This document shows, in pieces, positions 1-6,663 of a stretch of DNA of 14,774 bases. Position numbers and translations under genes: made by a program. This DNA comes from JBFMHD01 sp040752395 [NCBI: Candidatus Hydrogenedentota bacterium]. Its GTDB lineage: Bacteria; JBFMHD01. The notes under the pieces were generated by a model. That model had not been told where the DNA came from. It made no database searches and worked only from the letters and a program-made list of their open reading frames with translations. The stretch is from NCBI GenBank assembly GCA_040752395.1, contig JBFMHD010000041.1, positions 1,582 to 16,355 on the forward strand, read 5' to 3'. Numbering within the stretch: the first letter of the stretch is position 1; every line of letters starts with the position of its first letter.

Positions 1-83
1 TTTTTCACAGGTTCACACTTATACGTGGGGAAGAAGTAAAGAACACAGAAGATTGATGGGATGTAAAATAGATTAACTTTTCC

Positions 84-111
84 TTGACTTATAAAATAAG
101 AAATTTAGTAT
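84..111 (+). promoter_or_regulatory. Predicted sigma70-type promoter of the cyclic-nucleotide-binding/radical SAM unit
   Basis: A -35 element TTGACT (84-89) and a -10 element TAGTAT (106-111) lie 16 nt apart, just before the first gene. Transcription would start near 118, giving a very short leader. The -10 region overlaps a perfect 6-bp dyad, AGTATT-TT-AATACT (107-120), which could be an operator. Promoter identity is inferred from hexamer match only (5/6 and 4/6). Confidence 0.4.
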
Positions 112-130
112 TTTAATACTGGAAGAAAAA

Positions 131-730
131 ATGTTCGAAGCTTTAGAGAAATTATATAAGAAATCAGGCAGAGTGTATAAACGAGGGAGTGTTATATTTC
201 TTGAAAATGAGATTGGCGACGAGATGTATCTTATTTTAGAGGGGACGGTTCAGATAAGTAAACAATACAAAGAGTATGAGTTTATCCGCGATGCAAAACT
301 AAAGATAGGATCAGATGTCCAGGTTCTTGCTAATCTTACAAAAGGTGATTTTTTTGGTGAGATGGCTCTGATTAATAATGAGCCGAGGGCCGCGACAGCT
401 GTTGCTATTGAGGATGTTAAGCTGATTGTTATAAAAAGAGATCTATTTGAAAAAATAATCAAAGAATCGAAAGAATTATTGTATCAGATATTGAAATCAT
501 TAAGTAATAGACTGCGCGAAGCAAATAGATATATGAGAATTATACCACAGGAAGAACAACTCCCTTTAGTAGTCTATAAAACACCAAAAAAGAAAATACT
601 AATCCGCGAAGAAAAAAAGGAATCAGAGACTGATTATAAAAGGATTTTGTGTATTTATTGCAAAGCTGATATCGAGAACCGAGATATTTTTTGCTGGAAA
701 TGTGGAAAGAAAATTGACACTCTAAAATGA
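131..730 (+). CDS. Cyclic-nucleotide-binding domain protein with C-terminal zinc ribbon, no DNA-binding domain
   Basis: This is a 199-residue cytoplasmic protein. Residues about 10-130 form a cyclic-nucleotide-binding (CRP/PKA-type) beta-roll: GDEMYLILEGTV (29-40), then the phosphate-binding cassette GEMALINNEPRAATA (76-90) with the ligand-contacting Glu77 and Arg86. The PRAAT form resembles eukaryotic PKA regulatory subunits and many bacterial cNMP sensors more than CRP itself. There is no helix-turn-helix. Instead a basic linker (about 150-170) leads to a four-cysteine zinc ribbon (Cys174, Cys177, Cys188, Cys191), which probably contacts a protein or nucleic acid. A GGAAG ribosome-binding site (121-125) precedes the ATG by 5 nt. 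Its stop overlaps the start of the radical SAM gene (ATGA), so the two are translationally coupled and this protein may be the sensor for that enzyme. Fold assignment is confident; ligand and role are inferred. Confidence 0.85.
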   Translation: MFEALEKLYKKSGRVYKRGSVIFLENEIGDEMYLILEGTVQISKQYKEYEFIRDAKLKIGSDVQVLANLTKGDFFGEMALINNEPRAATAVAIEDVKLIVIKRDLFEKIIKESKELLYQILKSLSNRLREANRYMRIIPQEEQLPLVVYKTPKKKILIREEKKESETDYKRILCIYCKADIENRDIFCWKCGKKIDTLK

Positions 731-1578
731 AAGAAATAATTATCCCCCAAAATTATAATTACATAGCAGTATTTTTGTTTATGGGATGCAATCTTAAATG
801 TGATTATTGTATAAATTATTTCGAGCAGGGGAAGTTTAATAGAAGATATCTAAATGGCAGGGAGTGGGTAGAGGGATTGAACAGAATAAAAAGCAGACAG
901 GATTTACCACTGACTTTACAGGGTGGAGAACCATCATTACATCCGGATTTTATATATATAATCAATAATATAAGACAAGATTTAAATATTGATATTCTTA
1001 CAAACTTGCAATTTGATATTGATAGGTTCATTAAAGAAGTAAAACCCCAAAGAATCAAACGTGATGCACCCTATGCTTCCATAAGAGTAAGTTATCATCC
1101 CTCACAGATGGAACTACATAATACAATTAATAGAGTCCTAAAAATGCAGAACGCTGGCTTCAGTATAGGGATATGGGGAGTAATGCACCCTACTAATCAG
1201 GAAACCTTATTAGAGGCGCAAAAGAAGTGTCAGAGATTAGGCATTGACTTCAGGTTAAAGGAATTTTTAGGTGATTATAGCGGCAGAACTTATGGAAAAT
1301 ATAAATATCCGGATGCAGTATTAAAAAAAATAAAGAAAAAAGTTTTATGTAAAACCACTGAGCTGATTATTGGTTCCACAGGCGATATTTATAGATGTCA
1401 TTCTGATTTATATGAGAACAGGAAACCCATTGGTAATATATTAGACCCTGAGTTTGAGATTCAGGATATTTACCGTGAATGTGACTTTTATGGACATTGC
1501 AACCCATGTGATGTAAAGATTAAAACAAACAGATTCCAGATTTATGGCCATACCTCTGTTGATATTAAATTTCTATGA
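727..1578 (+). CDS. Radical SAM domain protein with C-terminal cysteine cluster
   Basis: This is a 283-residue radical SAM enzyme. The [4Fe-4S]-binding motif CxxxCxxC is Cys21-Cys25-Cys28, set close to the N-terminus, and the SAM-binding GGEP motif is at 66-69. C-terminal cysteines (Cys208, Cys224, Cys252, Cys258, Cys261, the last two as CNPC) look like an auxiliary Fe-S cluster region of the SPASM/twitch kind. That would suit peptide or protein modification, but the spacing is not a textbook SPASM. The start is fixed by the 4-nt ATGA overlap with the upstream cyclic-nucleotide-binding gene. No precursor peptide gene or maturase partner is visible nearby, so the substrate is unknown. The stop codon region overlaps the stop of the convergent helicase gene (1573-1578), leaving no room for a terminator between them. 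Family certain; reaction not identified. Confidence 0.85.
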   Translation: MKEIIIPQNYNYIAVFLFMGCNLKCDYCINYFEQGKFNRRYLNGREWVEGLNRIKSRQDLPLTLQGGEPSLHPDFIYIINNIRQDLNIDILTNLQFDIDRFIKEVKPQRIKRDAPYASIRVSYHPSQMELHNTINRVLKMQNAGFSIGIWGVMHPTNQETLLEAQKKCQRLGIDFRLKEFLGDYSGRTYGKYKYPDAVLKKIKKKVLCKTTELIIGSTGDIYRCHSDLYENRKPIGNILDPEFEIQDIYRECDFYGHCNPCDVKIKTNRFQIYGHTSVDIKFL

Positions 1579-3363
1579 CATAAGTTTGAGTGTTGACTGG
1601 GATTGTTTTATAGACTGGATTTCCTTGTATCTGCGTCGCTTTGATTTTTTCATTGCAAGGATTGAGGTATCAGCTTGAAAAATATAATCTTTATTGATTT
1701 CATCAATGAACCCTGATATTTCTGTTTTGACTTTTTTACCATTATAGAATCTGTAATCACTTAAGGATAGTATCAAATGCTGTTTAGCACGCGTTATACC
1801 AACATAAAATAATCGTCGCTCATCTTCTATATCAGAATAAAGCGAAGGGATAAAGCCCTCATTACACCCAACAATAAAAACCACAGGATATTCGAGCCCC
1901 TTTGAGGCATGTAAAGTACTCAGAGTTATAGCTTCTGCTCGTGTGTCAAGCTCATCTTCAGAGCGGAACAACATTATCTTATGATATAACTCTTTTACTG
2001 CTTTGATACCTTTACTTTTTATACTTCCGGCAATAAACGATAATAGATTTACAGTATGGGATACCTCTTCATTATCTTTGTCGAGTTTTAAAAGGCTAAC
2101 AAAATTATTTATAAAATCTAATGCAGAGATTCCCAGGCAGTCTGTGCTGGCCGCAGCCCGGAGCGCTGTCGGAACAAAAGTTCCCTCGATTAATTGGATC
2201 TCCTTATTATTAGAGATTAACATCCGGATTAAACTTAGAAGCCTGGTTACATATTTATTATTAGCTAATTTACTGCCACCAATAACCTGATACGGGATAC
2301 CATTATCTTTAAATATTTTAATTAAAGGGTGTCTCATATTATGATAACGATATAAAATTATTATGTCTTTTAAAGAGAATGGCTCTTTTATATCAAGTCC
2401 ATATTCTTTAATCCCCATAATATTAGAGTTAAATCCAGCTACTGCGTTTTCTATTATAAAAGCTATATATTCTGCCTCGGTCTTGTCATTTTCCGTATGA
2501 AATAATATAATTTTAGTTTTATCTGTTTTTTGTGGTTTGAGTTCTACATCTAAGTGTTTTTTATTATTCTTAATTAAAGACTGTGAGGTACGAACAATCG
2601 AGGCAGATGAACGATAATTGTTATACAGGCAATACGTCTCTGAAGGGATAAAAATTTTTTTAAAGTTAAGGAAGGTTTCGATCGTGGTACCACGAAACGA
2701 ATAAATAGACTGGTCAATATCACCGATAGCAAATATAAAAGTATTATATCTGCGGACAAAAGTATTCAGCCATTTTATCTGCAGATTTGTTATATCCTGA
2801 AATTCATCAACAAGAATATATTTAAATTTGTTCTTATTCATCTCATTCGCTCTTGAAATCCATAGATAAAGAATATCATCAAAATCATAAAGATTATACT
2901 TTTTTAGTAAATTGGTTAAACTCGAATATTTATCCATTGTAATTGAATCAACAGACGTATTTTTGATATAAGAGTATTCACTCAAGAATCTGTCTATCTC
3001 TTTAGCGGTTAAATCGAGTTTATGGTATCTTGCTATATTTTTCAAGAGGAGATTATCGCAGATAAAGATATCTTCATCGTTCAGAAGCCGTAAACTAAGA
3101 GAATGAAAAGTACCGACCCATAAAACAGCGTTCTGACCCGACTGAGGGATCGAACCGAGTCTTGAGATTAGTTCGTTAGCTGCCCTGTTTGTGAACGTTA
3201 CAACCATTATTTGAGAGGATGGTATCCCTGAATTTAATAAAAACATTAATCTATAAACCAGGGTTGTGGTTTTACCAGTGCCTGGACCTGCTTGTATCAG
3301 AATATGTTGATTAATTGGTAATTCTATAATTTTTGCTTGTTCCAAAGAAAGATTAAAAGACAT
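1573..3363 (-). CDS. UvrD/Rep/PcrA-type superfamily 1A DNA helicase, compact
   Basis: This is a 596-residue ATP-driven 3'-5' SF1A helicase. The motifs are in order: Q-motif Gln9; Walker A AGPGTGKT (25-32); Ia VVTFTNRAANEL (54-65); GTFHS (84-88); Walker B/motif II VDEFQD (185-190); III GDIDQSIYSFRG (214-225); IV NYRSS (249-253); V TLSTLHASKGLE (480-491); VI ERRLFYVGITRAK (515-527). It is more than 100 residues shorter than typical UvrD/PcrA (about 720), with a reduced 2B region (about 355-475) and only a short basic tail (KKSKRRR, 572-578) in place of the long C-terminal extension. I chose the ATG at 3363. A longer frame opens with TTG at 3387, but its extra residues do not look like helicase and it lies in repeat sequence. 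It follows the endonuclease Q-like gene by 75 nt on the same strand, which suggests it unwinds DNA from that enzyme's nicks. Confidence 0.93.
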   Translation of the reverse strand: MSFNLSLEQAKIIELPINQHILIQAGPGTGKTTTLVYRLMFLLNSGIPSSQIMVVTFTNRAANELISRLGSIPQSGQNAVLWVGTFHSLSLRLLNDEDIFICDNLLLKNIARYHKLDLTAKEIDRFLSEYSYIKNTSVDSITMDKYSSLTNLLKKYNLYDFDDILYLWISRANEMNKNKFKYILVDEFQDITNLQIKWLNTFVRRYNTFIFAIGDIDQSIYSFRGTTIETFLNFKKIFIPSETYCLYNNYRSSASIVRTSQSLIKNNKKHLDVELKPQKTDKTKIILFHTENDKTEAEYIAFIIENAVAGFNSNIMGIKEYGLDIKEPFSLKDIIILYRYHNMRHPLIKIFKDNGIPYQVIGGSKLANNKYVTRLLSLIRMLISNNKEIQLIEGTFVPTALRAAASTDCLGISALDFINNFVSLLKLDKDNEEVSHTVNLLSFIAGSIKSKGIKAVKELYHKIMLFRSEDELDTRAEAITLSTLHASKGLEYPVVFIVGCNEGFIPSLYSDIEDERRLFYVGITRAKQHLILSLSDYRFYNGKKVKTEISGFIDEINKDYIFQADTSILAMKKSKRRRYKEIQSIKQSQSTLKLMS

Positions 3364-3374
3364 AAAGTCGAGTA

Positions 3375-3414
3375 CCCAACACCACAACCCCTGAACTCCT
3401 GAACTCTTGAACGA
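3375..3414 (-). repeat. Degenerate octamer tandem repeat in the nuclease-helicase spacer
   Basis: On the minus strand the spacer reads as successive 8-bp units. Two exact copies of GAGTTCAG (3406-3391) are flanked by TCGTTCAA on one side and by GGGTTGTG and GTGTTGGG on the other. It fills about half of the 75-nt gap before the helicase ATG and leaves no clear Shine-Dalgarno sequence there. Confidence 0.6.
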
Positions 3415-3438
3415 GGAGTGCTTCTTAAGATTACAAAG

Positions 3439-4722
3439 TTACAACAGCCTCATCTGCTCTGATTTAATTGCATTAATATTTTTAACGCGTATGATACCAT
3501 ATTTACCGTCAAAACCAGGGTTGAGCTCGATATTATAAGAATGCATATTCTTAACATACTCTAAAACAGGATATTTAATAACAGAATCTTTGATACTTGT
3601 ATCAAAATCAAGTATCTTTAATTCAGGACCTAAATTCTTTATTAAATCAAAATATTGATTAGCTACAACTTTCGAAGTTTTGGTTTTACCAAGGAATTGA
3701 GAGATGATTTCTTTGAGCGGGATATAACTTTTATAAATCTTTTTATTTAATTGCTTCTGGTCTACTTTTTTTCTATCAGCAAGCTCAATAACCCTGTGTA
3801 ATACACCGATAGTTAGTTTACGTTTACATACGGGACAGAGCAGCTTATTTTTAATAGATTCAAAAGGATGGAGAGCGATATTGCAATTTCTGTGGCCATC
3901 ATAATGGTATTTACCTTCTTCGGGGAAAAATTCAATGGTACCAACTAAGCCATCACCTGTTTTTAAAATATCAAAAATAAGATTATAACTTATATCAGTA
4001 TTCGATTCAAAGATATTACATTCCCGACCAATATTTTCACAGCTATGAGCATCAGAGTTTGAGACGAGCTGAAACTTATCAAGCGATGAAACCATCCAGT
4101 TCATAGCCGGGTCTGAAGAGAGCCCGGTCTCAATCGCATAGATATGGCGGCTCAGGTCATCGAAACATTCTTCAATAGACCCAAACCCTGAAAATTCACC
4201 GAAAACAGAGAAATGAGGGGTCCAGATATGCGCAGGAATGAAGATCGAGGAAGGGCAGGTCTCAATCACTATTTTTAAAAGTTCTTTCGAATCAAGACCA
4301 AGAATTGGGCGACCATCAGAACGTATGTTCCCAATTCTTTCAAGTGTTTTTATAAAAGTTTCCGCTGATTTTAGATCAGGCATAAGAATGACGTTATGAA
4401 CCTTCCTGATCCTGTTATTTTTTCTGTAGATACAGGATATCTCTGTTGAGAGTATAAATTTAGGATTTAGATGGGAACAGCTTGAAAAGACCTCCTTTCT
4501 TATATTCTTTTTTAAATCTTCTCTTAATTCAAATAAACCGTTATTATTCTCTACAAGAGATTTTTTTATTTCAGAGAACCACTCAGGGTGCGTAAAATCG
4601 CCAGTAGCTATAACGTCGATACCCTTAAGACAGGACCACTTATAAATATTAGGGATTGTCATTTCTTTACTGGTTGCTCTTGAAAAAGGGGAGTGTATGT
4701 GTAAATCAGCAAGATATCGCAT
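3439..4722 (-). CDS. Endonuclease Q-family PHP-domain nuclease
   Basis: This 427-residue protein matches the endonuclease Q family (archaeal EndoQ, also in some bacteria). Family members cut DNA on the 5' side of deaminated bases (uracil, hypoxanthine, xanthine) and abasic sites. The N-terminal PHP metal site is complete by eye: HxH (His8, His10), Asp42 and His45 in GDFTHP, Glu94, His109, His165 in PAHIWTPH, and DAH (Asp224, His226) in SNSDAHSCENIGREC. It is followed by the EndoQ-type zinc-finger region: HYDGHRNC (Cys280), CPVC (Cys296, Cys299) and the family hallmark LTIGVLHRV (303-311). The ATG at 4722 is chosen because homologues begin at this MRYLADLHIH. A TTG-initiated extension to 4764 would run into the upstream gene. 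Only 1 nt separates it from the stop of the second zinc-ribbon protein, implying translational coupling. Family assignment rests on remembered motifs; the activity is inferred. Confidence 0.88.
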   Translation of the reverse strand: MRYLADLHIHSPFSRATSKEMTIPNIYKWSCLKGIDVIATGDFTHPEWFSEIKKSLVENNNGLFELREDLKKNIRKEVFSSCSHLNPKFILSTEISCIYRKNNRIRKVHNVILMPDLKSAETFIKTLERIGNIRSDGRPILGLDSKELLKIVIETCPSSIFIPAHIWTPHFSVFGEFSGFGSIEECFDDLSRHIYAIETGLSSDPAMNWMVSSLDKFQLVSNSDAHSCENIGRECNIFESNTDISYNLIFDILKTGDGLVGTIEFFPEEGKYHYDGHRNCNIALHPFESIKNKLLCPVCKRKLTIGVLHRVIELADRKKVDQKQLNKKIYKSYIPLKEIISQFLGKTKTSKVVANQYFDLIKNLGPELKILDFDTSIKDSVIKYPVLEYVKNMHSYNIELNPGFDGKYGIIRVKNINAIKSEQMRLL

Positions 4723-4723
4723 A

Positions 4724-5710
4724 CTATTCTTTTCCGAGAAGTATTTTGTTAACGAGTTCTTCAAAACCAGCCAGGGTCTCTTTTATTTTCTTTTCCGTGT
4801 TGACTATTTCAGCATCGAGCTTTTTAGAAAATTCATTAAATAGTTCATTCTTTGTTTTTAATTTAAAATTTTCAATACTCTCTTTTATCTCATTAGTAAA
4901 TTTATCTATATCTAATTCTTTTTGTTTGTAATAATTATCAGTATTCTGTTGAAAATTTAAGAACTTATCCTCGAGGATTTTATTCAGTCTTGTTTCGAAA
5001 CCAGTCACTCTATTTAAAAACTCTTTTTCAAGAGATACTTTAATGTTAGTCAGATATTCATTTATACGAACAATACTATCAGTGACAGCCTGATTTATTC
5101 TTGTAGTAAGTTCTTTGAGGTTTTCAGTCTGGTTTCTTGTTATTCTTTCCTGTAACGAATTAAAGGCTGCCTCGAAATTTAGCCTGTTTGCCTCGAAATC
5201 TGAAATGGTTTTACTTGTAAAATTTTTGAAATCATTGTTTATTTGTGATTTAAATTTATCGTGGTCTAAAAGAGCTTCTTTTTTATAATCATTAAATAAT
5301 GTTAGAATGTTTTTTAGGCCGTTTTCGAACTCTGCTTTATATGAATTCTGTAATTTTTCAAACCATATGTTTGCATTATGAATAAACTTGTCCAGTTCTG
5401 TTTGAACAGATGTTATGAACTTTGATTGAGTGGTTTTTAATGAGGTTTCTTCTTTCTGAAATTGTGTCGCTATGTTATTAATAGCGACCTGTAATCGGGT
5501 CTCGATGATACTTTGTAGATGAGCCCCGCTTTTATCGAATTCGACAACTATCTCCTGTTTAACTGAATCGATTATCCTGTTGGCAATTTTCTGATAGACA
5601 GGAATTGCAGAAGGGTTTTTTATTTTCTTTTTACAAGAAGGACAGATACCTGTTCTTATTGTAGTTTTTGTTGTAAGTGGGGTTGAGCAGAAAGGGCAGA
5701 TGAATTTCAT
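4724..5710 (-). CDS. Zinc-ribbon plus long coiled-coil protein, second of a tandem pair
   Basis: I do not recognise this 328-residue protein. It opens with a four-cysteine zinc ribbon (Cys5, Cys8, Cys23, Cys26; CPFC and CPSC knuckles). From residue 38 to the end it is proline-free, about 290 residues of charged amphipathic helix with hydrophobic and aromatic positions recurring roughly every 11 residues, as in apolipoprotein-like or long coiled-coil rods. There is no signal peptide or membrane segment, so it should be cytoplasmic. It shares its architecture with the gene just upstream (5-nt gap), suggesting a duplicated pair that may pair as a heteromer. Its stop lies 1 nt before the endonuclease Q ATG. 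A zinc ribbon on a rod could act as a DNA- or protein-binding tether for the nuclease, but no catalytic motif is visible and the function is unknown. Confidence 0.8.
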   Translation of the reverse strand: MKFICPFCSTPLTTKTTIRTGICPSCKKKIKNPSAIPVYQKIANRIIDSVKQEIVVEFDKSGAHLQSIIETRLQVAINNIATQFQKEETSLKTTQSKFITSVQTELDKFIHNANIWFEKLQNSYKAEFENGLKNILTLFNDYKKEALLDHDKFKSQINNDFKNFTSKTISDFEANRLNFEAAFNSLQERITRNQTENLKELTTRINQAVTDSIVRINEYLTNIKVSLEKEFLNRVTGFETRLNKILEDKFLNFQQNTDNYYKQKELDIDKFTNEIKESIENFKLKTKNELFNEFSKKLDAEIVNTEKKIKETLAGFEELVNKILLGKE

Positions 5711-5715
5711 AGATA

Positions 5716-6663
5716 TTATCCAATTTTTTCACTCTCTTCTTTTTCTTGCGACCTGCTACTGCCCTCAGAGGATTGTTCTGTTTCTGATATCGCACCTGAT
5801 ATCTCAAAGAGAGGTAAATGTTCTTCAGAACCAACCTCAAGCAAGCCTTCATGTGGGATACCGAATTCATAAGATATCTCATGTGAGATATTGTTTAGAA
5901 AGGCTGTTAATTTTTGGGATAGGTCTTTGTATGTTTTTTCTCCGAGTTCTTCAAAAGACTCTTTGATAATTTTTGATTGTTCTGAAAACCTGGCTACGAG
6001 TTCATTCTGTAACCTGATGAACTCTTTATCCAGGGACTCTTTATATTTTATCGAATCTGCTGTAAGTGATTCTTTCATTTCCTGGATATTTTTTTGTGAA
6101 ACAGAGATCGATTTTTCTAATCGCTTATCAGCCTGGAAATAGCGTGTTTCGAGGTCGGTTATTGAGGTTTGATACCGAGTCTCAAGTGATGATAAAGAAT
6201 CAGATAACTCTTTTTGAAATATTTTGAAATGATGCTCAAGCTCCTTTTTAGAGTTTATTATAAACTGTTCGATAATGTTTTTAAAAAGAGACTCGATTTT
6301 TGGTAACTCTTCTCTTGCCTGTCTTATAAAATCCTCGATATTTTTATTCGAACCCTCAATAAGAACATTAATCCTCTGCGAGGATTTCATCACTAAATCG
6401 TCAAAACGCGAATGCAGCAGAGTAAATTCATTCTTTGCAAATGACCTTAAAGAATCTTTTATTTCTTTAATATCTTCTTCTAATTTAAGCATAACTCTCT
6501 GCAAAATTTTGTCAGTAATAATGTCATGAACTTTCTGACGACGGATGACTATAATATTTTTACAGCTTGGACATTTACCCTTTTTACCATCAGGAATATC
6601 CGCTACGTTGAGTTTTGCTTTACATTGCGGACACTCAAAAATTTCTACATTTTTATCCACCAT
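5716..6663 (-). CDS. Zinc-ribbon plus long coiled-coil protein, first of a tandem pair
   Basis: This is an unrecognised protein of 315-316 residues. In the 316-residue numbering, a zinc ribbon (Cys12, Cys15, Cys32, Cys35; CPQC and CPSC) is followed by helical coiled coil at about 45-262, broken only by Pro121. A non-coil segment comes next, and the last 20 or so residues are rich in Ser and Glu (SSEGSSRSQEKEESE), probably disordered. No transmembrane or enzymatic motif is seen. Two starts are possible: ATG at 6663, sharing 1 nt with the permease stop (TGATG), or GTG at 6666, overlapping it by 4 nt. A GAGG site (6673-6676) suits either, at 9 or 6 nt. Either way translation is coupled to the NCS1 permease. 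The same architecture is repeated in the next gene. Function unknown; a structural or scaffolding role near DNA is inference. Confidence 0.8.
   Translation of the reverse strand: MVDKNVEIFECPQCKAKLNVADIPDGKKGKCPSCKNIIVIRRQKVHDIITDKILQRVMLKLEEDIKEIKDSLRSFAKNEFTLLHSRFDDLVMKSSQRINVLIEGSNKNIEDFIRQAREELPKIESLFKNIIEQFIINSKKELEHHFKIFQKELSDSLSSLETRYQTSITDLETRYFQADKRLEKSISVSQKNIQEMKESLTADSIKYKESLDKEFIRLQNELVARFSEQSKIIKESFEELGEKTYKDLSQKLTAFLNNISHEISYEFGIPHEGLLEVGSEEHLPLFEISGAISETEQSSEGSSRSQEKEESEKIG

Noticed and set aside
3364-3387. TTG-initiated N-terminal extension of the helicase
   Set aside because: The extra eight residues are encoded by repeat sequence, and the ATG at 3363 gives the normal distance to the Q-motif and Walker A.
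4723-4764. TTG-initiated N-terminal extension of the endonuclease Q-like protein
   Set aside because: It would overlap the upstream coding sequence by 41 nt, and PHP proteins of this family begin just before the HxH motif, as the ATG at 4722 does.
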